Assembly (NCBI GenBank): GCA_002389785.1
Contig: DGQS01000037.1
Location: 1-32,793 of the forward strand
Reading direction: 5' to 3'
Length of the DNA: 32,793 nt
DNA from: Bacteroidetes bacterium UBA4408
GTDB taxonomy: Bacteria > Bacteroidota > Bacteroidia > UBA4408
Numbering within the stretch: the first letter of the stretch is position 1; every line of letters begins with the position of its first letter. Shown here in pieces: positions 23,311 through 31,666 of this stretch. The notes beneath the pieces are model-generated. The model made no database searches, was not told the DNA's origin, and saw only the letters and a program-made list of their open reading frames with translations. The translations under genes and the position numbers were made by a program.

Positions 23311-25755
23311 ATGAAAAAAATTACCCTCTCCATTCTTGGTTTCTTTTCGCTGCTAAAGATAGCAAGTGCTGCAGTTGTTGTGACGCCTTCAAATCTTGAT
23401 TTATGTGGAGCATTTCCAACATCGTACCGTCCAATTTCTGACATAGTAATTACTGAATTACTTGTTGCAGATTTACCTGTTCAAGCTGCTACAACAATAA
23501 TTCTTACAACTCCCGCAGGTTTTGAGTTTAATTCAACCGCTGCTTCTGCTAGTTTTATTGGTGGAAACGATATTAGTGCAGCATCCATAAATTCAGTTAA
23601 CAATTCAACTACCATTACCATTACCATTACCGTTACTGGAATAACCTCGTTTGATGTGCTAACCATTTCAGGATTAAAAGTGAGGGCTACCGCTAATACA
23701 ACCGGAAATATTGTCCGTACCGGTGGTACTGCTACAATAATCGGCGACGCATCAGGTGGAGGCGTTAATCATGGTACATTAAATCGCCCTGCGTGTAGCA
23801 CTCCTGTCTCAGCTCCCTGTTCATCGCCTTTAATAACCGACCGTTACTGCAGCAGTGGTTTTATTGAATCTAATACTGTTGGAGTAAGTACCTTTGCTGC
23901 AAATACATTTAGTTCATTGGGTTGCGGAAACAATCGTCAATATGAAGTGTTTTTCAATTTTGTTGCTACCACTCCTGACTATGAAATAACCGGATTTGCA
24001 GGCACTATTGGCGGAAATTCTGAGATTTCTCTTTTACAAAATATTGGCGCTCCTTGTCCGGGAGGTCCTGCTAATTGGGTTTTTATTGATGCAAGTTGTC
24101 CTGCTTGGGGAACAGCTGCAAATTTTACCGGACTTACCATTGGGCAAACATATTATCTTGCTGTTGACCACAGTGGTAACAATGGAAGCAGAGGTACTTT
24201 TGATATTTGTTTAAATCCTCTGCCCAATATTGTTACTGTCTCCGGATCGGGGGTAACTTGTGCTACAGCTATTAATATTAATGCTTCCGGAGGATTGCCC
24301 TTTACACATACCTCTACTACACTCGGAAAAGGAAATGATTGGCGAAACTCTTGCGCTGACCCTTTTGTATTGGCTTCCGGCTTTGGTGATGGTCCTGACA
24401 TGTTTTACAAATATACCAGCACAGGTAATGAATACCTTACTTATGAATTAATTCCTACTGGTTGCCCGGGAGCTGGTTGCTATCCGGTGCTAAGTGTAAC
24501 CCGTTCATGCCCGGCTTTAAATACAGCTGGAGATGTTACACCTGTAACAGGACTGTGCGTTGTTCAAGGAAATTTTGGTGTTTCAGATGGAACTCACTCG
24601 ATGGCAAGTAAATGGGCTAGTACAGGTGCGTTACCCTGTACTCCAATATATTTACCTGCTGCAGGAACCTATTATTTTGTAGTTGATAACTGGCCTAACC
24701 CTGCTTCCTTTAATTATACATTCAAACTGAGCGCAATGTCACAAGCCAATAACGATGACTGTAATAGCGCAGGCGATGTATTTGGCGGTGTAACCTTAAG
24801 TGCGAATAATGCAGGATGCAATTATGCTTATGGTCCAAATGATCCCAATTCGGGATTTATGTGTGCTACCAGTACTGAAAACACGGCCTGGTTTAAATTT
24901 ACCACCGAACCAGCAGCAACCAGTGCAACTTTTAATTTTACCAATGTTGTTGGCTCTATTCAATATGGTGTATTTAGTGGTGCCTGCGGTGGACCCTATA
25001 CTAAAGCAGGAACTAATACCAACAACAATCCAGCTAACGGCCGATCTTCTGTAAATGACCCCTGTTTTGCTTCTAACGCAGCAACGCAAAATTTTACGGT
25101 TACAGGTTTAACTCCAAATACAAGCTATTGGTTGGCTGTGGATGGAAACGCTGGAGCTAACTCTACATTTGATGTGTTTGGTGGAAGCGGAGTACTTCCC
25201 ATTACTTTATTAAATTTTGACGCTGTTTATTCTGGTGGAAAAGTTAGTATTAACTGGACGACCTTAACCGAAATTAACAATAACTTTTTTGCTGTAGAAC
25301 GTTCTCGTGATGGCTTTAATTTTGAAATAATTTCAACCATTAAAGGTGCAGGAAATAGTTCATCTCCTCTGAATTATAAAATTATAGATTCGAATCCTTT
25401 ATCCGGCATTAATTATTACCGCTTAAAGCAAGTCGATTTTGATAACAAATACAAAGATTCCAAGATCATATCGGTTAAAACTTTTATGAATGATAAAGAC
25501 ATCAGCGTATTTCCAAATCCTGTTATTGGTGCAGATTTTTCAGTTTCAATAGCCGGTTTGGAGAGTAACGAAAAGGTACTGGTTGTTTTGACCGATGTGA
25601 TGGGAAATGTGGTATATTCGAAACTCAGTTTTAGCGATGAAAGCGGCTATTTTGCAGATCAGGTATCAACCGAACCTAAACTAAAAAGCGGAATGTACCT
25701 GGTAATCGGAAGCGCCAAAAATTCAATCTATAAAAAGAAGATAATTGTTAATTAA
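23311..25755 (+). CDS. T9SS-sorted surface protein with PPC-like domains
   Basis: 814 residues. The signal peptide (FFSLLKIASA|AV, cleavage near 20/21) is followed by an N-terminal beta-domain (about 22-165; ITELLVADLPVQAATTI, ISGLKVRA). Cysteine-containing PPC/jelly-roll-like segments cover about 170-630 (YEVFFNFVA, GQTYYLAVDHSG, NTAWFKFTT, NTSYWLAVDGNAG). A conserved Bacteroidota module (about 630-730; LPITLLNFDA, NWTTLTEINNNFFAVERS, YYRLKQVDFD) leads to the T9SS type A domain (about 732-814; VFPNPVIGADFSV, LKSGMYLVIGS, basic end). No enzyme motif is visible; a surface adhesin or binding protein is likely. It follows the 110-residue exported protein by 18 bp and converges, 47 bp apart, with the 1695-residue protein that carries the same C-terminal module. 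In-frame hexanucleotide repeats lie at 23611-23628. Confidence 0.87.
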   Translation: MKKITLSILGFFSLLKIASAAVVVTPSNLDLCGAFPTSYRPISDIVITELLVADLPVQAATTIILTTPAGFEFNSTAASASFIGGNDISAASINSVNNSTTITITITVTGITSFDVLTISGLKVRATANTTGNIVRTGGTATIIGDASGGGVNHGTLNRPACSTPVSAPCSSPLITDRYCSSGFIESNTVGVSTFAANTFSSLGCGNNRQYEVFFNFVATTPDYEITGFAGTIGGNSEISLLQNIGAPCPGGPANWVFIDASCPAWGTAANFTGLTIGQTYYLAVDHSGNNGSRGTFDICLNPLPNIVTVSGSGVTCATAININASGGLPFTHTSTTLGKGNDWRNSCADPFVLASGFGDGPDMFYKYTSTGNEYLTYELIPTGCPGAGCYPVLSVTRSCPALNTAGDVTPVTGLCVVQGNFGVSDGTHSMASKWASTGALPCTPIYLPAAGTYYFVVDNWPNPASFNYTFKLSAMSQANNDDCNSAGDVFGGVTLSANNAGCNYAYGPNDPNSGFMCATSTENTAWFKFTTEPAATSATFNFTNVVGSIQYGVFSGACGGPYTKAGTNTNNNPANGRSSVNDPCFASNAATQNFTVTGLTPNTSYWLAVDGNAGANSTFDVFGGSGVLPITLLNFDAVYSGGKVSINWTTLTEINNNFFAVERSRDGFNFEIISTIKGAGNSSSPLNYKIIDSNPLSGINYYRLKQVDFDNKYKDSKIISVKTFMNDKDISVFPNPVIGADFSVSIAGLESNEKVLVVLTDVMGNVVYSKLSFSDESGYFADQVSTEPKLKSGMYLVIGSAKNSIYKKKIIVN

Positions 25756-25802
25756 ACGATTATACTATACTTTAAAAGCCCATAATAATCAATACTTCAA
25801 AA

Positions 25803-28800
25803 TTATTCTTTACAAATTTTAATTATCTGCTGTTGTGAACCTTCCTTATCAAAGAAGCGAACACAGTACATTCCCGGAGCAAAGTTATGCAGTGAAAGTT
25901 GAAAGTACTCCTCAGGTTCAGACATTTCAAGAGTTTCACTTTTTACTAACTTACCATACATATCCGTAACTTCTAACTGAAGAGATTTATTTTCATCCAA
26001 AAGAAAATAAAAGAAAACTTCATCTTTTGCAGGATTTGGGTAGTGCTTAACAAGAGCAAAATTTAAATCATTACCAAGTAGTGAAATTATTTTACTGTAA
26101 CTGTATTTGCCATCATAATCAACCTGCTTCAAACGATAGTAGGTGATTGTTTCATAAGGATAATAATCACTCGAAGTATAGCGCAAAAGCGCCGAACTAT
26201 TACCGGCAGCCTTTATTTTTGATAGCTCTTCAAAATTTTGACCATCTTTTGATCGCTCCAAAATAAAATAATCTGTATTTAATTCACTTTGTGTAATCCA
26301 TGATAAATTATTTTTATCTGATAATTTTTCCCCACTAAAACTCAACAACTGCAAAGGTAAAGATGAGGATACTCCCTGTGCTGCTGCAAATACGGAAAAA
26401 CCTTTCATACCGGTTCTCGAAACTGTTCCGGATACCCCTGTACCACAAGTTCCATCATATGCCCAGGTACCCGCCAGATTTGGTGCCTTCATTATTGTCC
26501 ATGCACTCGCTGCTGCTGTATTAGTAGCACTGGTAGGATAAAGCGTTGCAGTATAAGAACCTGAAGTTGGGTTGGCATCGGCAGTTATGGTCCAATAGCC
26601 ATTATCTTCAGCTGCTAACGTGTAATTGTTACTACAATCACTTCCCCCAATACTAGGTGGAGTTGATGGCCATGAATCAAATCGTCCTAATAAATTACCT
26701 ATAAGTGTAGGAGAGGTAAAATTGATTGTTGCGAGTTGATAGCCTTTTGCTGCATTACCAAGTGGGAAACTATAACTGCCAGTTGCTTGCAAATACCTCC
26801 TTAAATTTCCACTAACAAAACTGTTTATATTACCTGCACTGCAACTACCGGGTGTTGTGTTTGAGATGACAAGTTCATTCACTCCGGTTATTATTTTTCC
26901 ATTAGTAAGAGTTAATGATCCACTCACACTCTTTATATTCATCGATGAAAGCAAGTTAACACCGGTCCCACTGTGATTCATAATCACGTTATTCAAATCA
27001 AGATTTGAGGTTCCTTGATTATAATTTTGAGAGGATGTGCCGGTGAACTCCATTGTTCCGGTTGAGCCAATTCCTGTTAGCGTTGTATTTCCGGCTGCAT
27101 TTGATATATTGCCTGAAATCTTAATATACTTACCATTCGTATTTAGAACACTTGTGTTATTTGATAAAGTTAAGCTTCCTCCTAAATCTATATTTTGTAC
27201 TAAATTTACTTGCCCACCTGTTTTGGTAATGGTTAAGTTTCCAAATTTATCCGCATTCACTAAAGCTCCATCGATGGTTTGCACGGTGCTTCCATTATTA
27301 AATAAAAGTGTCGAATTAGGAGATGCCATTAAGTTTCCATTATTCATATAATCACCACAAACCGATAAGGTTACTCCCGAATTAATGGTTAATGTTGCCC
27401 CGTTGTTGATCGTTAAATTTTTTACAGATGTACTTGCTGAAACAACCGGCTGACTAGCCGATCCGGGAACAATGGATGCATCAATCGTACAATTGGGTGG
27501 TGTACAACCACCCCAGTTACTTGCTAGATTCCAGGCTGTATTGGTGCCGCCAGACCAAGTTATTGTTGACCCTGCTGACGTATAATTTATGGGGGAGGTA
27601 GCATTAAACGATAAGGTAAATCCAGCAGTACTATTCGAAAAATTACTTACCACCAATACATAAACTTCACCAACTGCAACGTTAACACGAGTTTCAAAAG
27701 CTGATCCAAATCCTGGATAGGCAGCAGGAGCAGTATTTACAGTTGTACTAAAGCAACCTGTTACTCCCAAACCACTGTAATTACATCTGATAGGAGCAGC
27801 ACCGCTTGCTATATCAGCACAAGTAATTGCTCCGGTTCCGGCAATTTTCCATAAGGCAAAATCATAATCAGTTGCGCTAGTACTGGGTGCACCCAACCAA
27901 TCCAATGGCTCAATTGTAAACTCCAAAATTCCGGCGGCATTTATTGGAATTGAATACCAGGCAGATCCTCTTTCTCCGGAAGATAAACAATTGCTCCCTC
28001 CTCCGGGAAAATCACAATTGTTTCCATAAGCTTGGTATCCCGGATTACCAACAGTTATGGTTTGTCCGCATACCGGATTGTAGGAGCCGCAATCTTGTCC
28101 TGCAGCTAAAGGAAATCCACTAACTCCATTAACCACCATAATGTCAAAGGTTCCTTTTAAATCAGCTGTTCCGTCAACTGCAATATAATAGGTGCTTCCT
28201 GCAGTTAAACCACTGCTTAAAGTAAGTTCTGAATTATTGTAGGAGGAGGTCCCGCAAGTTGGCGAATTGTCATTACAGGCTCCTGCAATCATTGTTAAGG
28301 AAGCACAGCTTCCTGAAAATACAGCGATTTGGGTATTTGAAAGTGTTCCTAAAGTGGTACGGATTTTTACTTGCCCTGAAGCCGGACAAACAAACTTATA
28401 CCAAACAGTATTTGATGTTCCACTCACCCAACATGTAGGAATAGAAGCCGGATCGCCGATGTTGTTCGAGCACGTGTTATCGCCGGTTAAATTAACATTT
28501 AAACCAAGAGTTGTCGCATTACAAGGTTGATCATTCGCGGCATTTCCACCTGGACATGGATCAGTAACACAGATGGAAAACGTCCCATTATTATCAGCCC
28601 CATACTCCCAAAAGCGAATATAAACAGTACTTCCCGGTGTTAAACCGGTTTGTGAAATCTGTGGCATTAATCCATTTGTACTGTTGTTGTCATCACATGT
28701 TAATAATGTTAATGCACTACAAGAACCAGTATAAAGTGCCATTCCTCCATCCAAAACTACTCCTTCTTTGGTATCTATTGCTATACTTCCAGAAGCAGGC

Positions 28801-30890
28801 ACAATTGCTGAAAACCAAACATCTGCACCGCTATAGTTGGCGCAACCGGGAGCTGTAATGCCGGTACTTCCTGTGGTACACTCGTTGGTATAACTGCTAA
28901 AATTACAGCTGGCTGAAACAGTTAAGGCTATAGCATTACAAGGATCGTCATTGCTAACTGCCGTTGTTGGGGCCGAAATTGAAATATCAAAAGGATTACA
29001 TGCAGGAGAAGCATAGGAATCAATTATTAAATAATATGTAACTCCTGAAATCACTGTAGTACACAAGGATTTATTTCCAGTGGAAGATTGATTATAGGCT
29101 ATGCAAGTTCCCGAAAAAGGGCAGCCCGAATAGAGCATCAAGCCTGTCCAGCTTCCTGAACTAGTGATTGAAATAGTAATATTTCCTGAACTTGCAGGTG
29201 TAAATACAAATACCTCATCCTCACCGGTATAATAGCTTGTGCTGCCACAAGTGGGTACATTCGATGATGTTAAATCGTTTACCATGCCGCAGGTTGTGCG
29301 TCCTGCAGATACATAAGGCAGCGAAGCAATGTTTACCACACCGGTTCCTAACCCACTTGGACACGTTGGAATAACAGGGTTCGTAACACAAATTGTAAAC
29401 GTAGTGGTAGTAGGAGGTCCGGAACTGTAGTTATAGACTCTCACATAATAAGTAGTACCGATTGTTAAACCGGTTGCAGTAATCGTTTCAGTTCCACCTG
29501 AAAACGAATTGTCAGCACAATATAGCGAGGTCATACTGCCACAAGGACCCAACAAAAGTTGCACAACAGGGTCTAAATTTGCAGATCCTGTAACTGTAAC
29601 AATGTGGCTGCTTTGAGTTGCAACAAAAGAATACCATACATCATCATCTGCTGTTCCAAAGCAGGTACTTGCTGGCAAAGAAGCTGTTGCTCCCGATACA
29701 TTGCCTGTTACATTTACACAAGTTGAGCTTGGTGTAAGCTGAGTTGCGTTTGCACAATCGTCGTTGATTACATCGCGAACACAAATTTGAAAATTACCAA
29801 CAGTTAAATTATCTCCTTCAACACGAATTAAATAGGTAGTTGCAGCATTGGGCAGTCCTGTTAAAGTGAGAATTGCATTGGCACTATTTAAAATTCCATT
29901 GTTGTCTGCACAGCCAATTAATACAGGAGCTCCACAAGTACCCGAGTAAACCGCAATAGCTGTACCAAAAGGGTTACAGGCAGCGGTTGCAAAGTCGGTG
30001 GATACTTGCATACTGGTTTGTCCTAAAGGTTTAGTAACCGAAAACCATACATCGTTCGAACTGGTTGCAGGCGACCAGCAAGCAGGAGCTGCAGGAGAAC
30101 CAATAGCTGATGCGCCAACGACAGTAGCGGATGTTGGGCTACAAGATCCCACCGAATAAGTCAAGCTAATCGGCGATGCACAAGCGTCACCGCTTAAAAC
30201 AAGAGAAGCAGGTGTCCAGCGATACACTTGGTTGTTGGCAGGTTTTTTATTAATACTGTTTGTTTCCGTAACTTTTGAAACTAGCGGACTTGCAGAATTA
30301 TCAGCTAAAGAATAAAAGTCGCCGGCACATTGACCTGCCAAGCCTATTGATGCACTTGCCGAAGCAGTAACATTTGCTGTTTGATTGCCATTTCTAAGGT
30401 ACACAAACTCCAGCACATTGGTTGTTTCAAAAAGTCTAACCTGAAAGTTGATTGCGAAAGTAGAACCACTATAAGTCCATAACATTTTATCCCACTGCAC
30501 TGTAAGTGTTCTGTTAGGGCTGGTGCCGCTTAAAAGGTAAGAAACAGAACCGGTATTATTTGTCGCTAAATCGTCCCAAAGAGGTGCAATTATGGGTCTA
30601 TCTGCGGTAGCTGTCAAATCGTTAAATGCATTTGAGGTGGTAATGGAAGTATTAAAAGTTAACCATCCATTGGAAGAAGCCTTGAATTGGGTGTAGTTGA
30701 TGCCTCCAAAATTAAAATTAAAGCCTATGGGTGATGCGGCAGAAATTGCATCGTCTTGGTTTGCTCCCAAGATACTTGTTGCTCCACTTAATGCAGTATA
30801 GGTACCCGCTAACCCAACAAAATTGTAAGTTAACTGAGCTTTTGCATGTAAAGCAAGTAATACAGTAAGTGCGAGTAGAAATTTTCTCAA
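25803..30890 (-). CDS. Giant T9SS-sorted protein with about six PPC-like domains
   Basis: 1695 residues. The signal peptide (FLLALTVLLALHAKA|QL, cleavage near 18/19) precedes an N-terminal beta-domain (about 20-225; FKASSNGWLTFNTS, RPIIAPLWDDLATNN). Six PPC-like units start at about 233, 376, 515, 645, 787 and 948, typified by NDDCANAT, DVWYSFVA, YSGTCG and TYYVRVYN. A WSGGTNTAWNLASNW motif and beta-helix-like region follow (about 1110-1490), then the LPLQLLSFSG / NLSWITQSELNTDYF / YYRLKQVDYDGKYS module (about 1510-1612) and the T9SS type A domain (KHYPNPAKDEVFFYF). It is probably a surface adhesin. The start is TTG at 30890: an in-frame TAG lies 15 bp upstream, no ATG precedes the signal peptide, and a promoter ends about 25 bp upstream. 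Confidence 0.86.
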   Translation of the reverse strand: MRKFLLALTVLLALHAKAQLTYNFVGLAGTYTALSGATSILGANQDDAISAASPIGFNFNFGGINYTQFKASSNGWLTFNTSITTSNAFNDLTATADRPIIAPLWDDLATNNTGSVSYLLSGTSPNRTLTVQWDKMLWTYSGSTFAINFQVRLFETTNVLEFVYLRNGNQTANVTASASASIGLAGQCAGDFYSLADNSASPLVSKVTETNSINKKPANNQVYRWTPASLVLSGDACASPISLTYSVGSCSPTSATVVGASAIGSPAAPACWSPATSSNDVWFSVTKPLGQTSMQVSTDFATAACNPFGTAIAVYSGTCGAPVLIGCADNNGILNSANAILTLTGLPNAATTYLIRVEGDNLTVGNFQICVRDVINDDCANATQLTPSSTCVNVTGNVSGATASLPASTCFGTADDDVWYSFVATQSSHIVTVTGSANLDPVVQLLLGPCGSMTSLYCADNSFSGGTETITATGLTIGTTYYVRVYNYSSGPPTTTTFTICVTNPVIPTCPSGLGTGVVNIASLPYVSAGRTTCGMVNDLTSSNVPTCGSTSYYTGEDEVFVFTPASSGNITISITSSGSWTGLMLYSGCPFSGTCIAYNQSSTGNKSLCTTVISGVTYYLIIDSYASPACNPFDISISAPTTAVSNDDPCNAIALTVSASCNFSSYTNECTTGSTGITAPGCANYSGADVWFSAIVPASGSIAIDTKEGVVLDGGMALYTGSCSALTLLTCDDNNSTNGLMPQISQTGLTPGSTVYIRFWEYGADNNGTFSICVTDPCPGGNAANDQPCNATTLGLNVNLTGDNTCSNNIGDPASIPTCWVSGTSNTVWYKFVCPASGQVKIRTTLGTLSNTQIAVFSGSCASLTMIAGACNDNSPTCGTSSYNNSELTLSSGLTAGSTYYIAVDGTADLKGTFDIMVVNGVSGFPLAAGQDCGSYNPVCGQTITVGNPGYQAYGNNCDFPGGGSNCLSSGERGSAWYSIPINAAGILEFTIEPLDWLGAPSTSATDYDFALWKIAGTGAITCADIASGAAPIRCNYSGLGVTGCFSTTVNTAPAAYPGFGSAFETRVNVAVGEVYVLVVSNFSNSTAGFTLSFNATSPINYTSAGSTITWSGGTNTAWNLASNWGGCTPPNCTIDASIVPGSASQPVVSASTSVKNLTINNGATLTINSGVTLSVCGDYMNNGNLMASPNSTLLFNNGSTVQTIDGALVNADKFGNLTITKTGGQVNLVQNIDLGGSLTLSNNTSVLNTNGKYIKISGNISNAAGNTTLTGIGSTGTMEFTGTSSQNYNQGTSNLDLNNVIMNHSGTGVNLLSSMNIKSVSGSLTLTNGKIITGVNELVISNTTPGSCSAGNINSFVSGNLRRYLQATGSYSFPLGNAAKGYQLATINFTSPTLIGNLLGRFDSWPSTPPSIGGSDCSNNYTLAAEDNGYWTITADANPTSGSYTATLYPTSATNTAAASAWTIMKAPNLAGTWAYDGTCGTGVSGTVSRTGMKGFSVFAAAQGVSSSLPLQLLSFSGEKLSDKNNLSWITQSELNTDYFILERSKDGQNFEELSKIKAAGNSSALLRYTSSDYYPYETITYYRLKQVDYDGKYSYSKIISLLGNDLNFALVKHYPNPAKDEVFFYFLLDENKSLQLEVTDMYGKLVKSETLEMSEPEEYFQLSLHNFAPGMYCVRFFDKEGSQQQIIKICKE

Positions 30891-30914
30891 ATTAATTACG
30901 ACCTAGTTGATTTT

Positions 30915-30942
30915 CAAAAGTAATTAAATTATTTATAAACAA
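30915..30942 (-). promoter_or_regulatory. Probable promoter of the 1695-residue protein gene
   Basis: On the minus strand TACTTTTG (30922-30915) is a perfect TAnnTTTG -7 element. A TTG at 30942-30940, 17 bp upstream, is a partial -33 element. A start near 30908 would give a leader of under 20 nt before the TTG start codon, which supports that start. Confidence 0.45.
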
Positions 30943-31059
30943 TCGAAGAAATGGCAAAGTTTCATCCTCTATGTTATTTTTAATCAATTGCCATTTGCTA
31001 GACCTTAAAAATACTCATTTTAACTTTTTTTAAATTATTTTATATCGGTTGATTTTTAT

Positions 31060-31084
31060 TTTGTTTAATCTTTTTATAGTTTTG
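31060..31084 (+). promoter_or_regulatory. Possible promoter of the sigma factor-crtI unit
   Basis: TAGTTTTG at 31077-31084 matches TAnnTTTG exactly and would give a leader of about 38 nt to the ATG at 31129. The only upstream TTTG, at 31060-31063, is 13 bp away, shorter than the usual 17-20 bp, so either the -33 element is degenerate or a different sigma factor is used. Confidence 0.35.
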
Positions 31085-31128
31085 TTAAACATTTTAATTT
31101 TTAATTTTCTAACCGATCGCTCAATTCT

Positions 31129-31632
31129 ATGTCAACACTCGAATTTAACAAACAAATGTTAGGCTATAAATTGCCACTAAGGTATTTCGCATTGCGATTA
31201 ACCTCCGACACATCAGATGCAGATGATCTGTTGCAGGACACTTTATTAAAAGCATTATTAAACAAAGATAAGTTCACTGAAAGTACCAACTTGAAAGCCT
31301 GGTTATATACGATTATGAAAAATACATTTATCAATAATTATCGCAGGCAGTCGAAATCAACTGCATTTATTGATAGAGAAAAGGAAGCTATAACACATTC
31401 AATACCGGCAAAAAATGCCGGTAATTCGCCGTTCTCAGTTTTAGCTGAAAAAGATATTAAATCACAAATAGATTCCCTTGAGGAAGAGCTACGCGTTCCG
31501 TTTGTGCGATTTTTTGAAGGTTACAAATACAAAGAAATAGCAGATAACCTGCAAATACCAATTGGTACTGTAAAGAGTCGTATTTTTTTAGCACGAAAAA
31601 AACTGATAGTTTCGCTAAAAGATTTCAGGTAA
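31129..31632 (+). CDS. ECF-type RNA polymerase sigma factor
   Basis: 167 residues, the usual length for an extracytoplasmic-function sigma factor. Region 2 (about 10-75) contains TSDADDLLQDTLLKAL and LKAWLYTIMKNTFINNYRR, which bind core polymerase and the -10 element. Region 4 (about 110-165) has the helix-turn-helix YKYKEIADNLQIPIGTVKSR followed by IFLARKKL. Region 3 is absent, as expected. No anti-sigma factor gene is next to it in the window. crtI begins 34 bp after its stop on the same strand, a pairing seen in Bacteroidota carotenoid loci, so it probably controls pigment genes; that target is inferred. A perfect 8-bp hairpin spans its stop codon. The divergent neighbour at 30890 is separated by 238 AT-rich bp. 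Confidence 0.93.
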   Translation: MSTLEFNKQMLGYKLPLRYFALRLTSDTSDADDLLQDTLLKALLNKDKFTESTNLKAWLYTIMKNTFINNYRRQSKSTAFIDREKEAITHSIPAKNAGNSPFSVLAEKDIKSQIDSLEEELRVPFVRFFEGYKYKEIADNLQIPIGTVKSRIFLARKKLIVSLKDFR

Positions 31633-31646
31633 ATCAACTACCTGAA
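31624..31646 (+). other. Hairpin across the sigma-factor stop codon
   Basis: A perfect 8-bp stem (31624-31631 TTCAGGTA with 31639-31646 TACCTGAA) and a 7-nt loop cover the stop codon of the sigma factor gene, 20 bp before the crtI start. No U-run follows. It may be a stability or processing element or a weak polarity site between the two genes. Confidence 0.45.
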
Positions 31647-31666
31647 GCAAGTGAATTTGCTCAGTC

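Noticed and set aside
25756..25802. Search for a terminator between the two convergent adhesins
   Set aside because: No stem of useful length found in the 47-bp gap; the same holds for 7624-7643 and 1465-1469.
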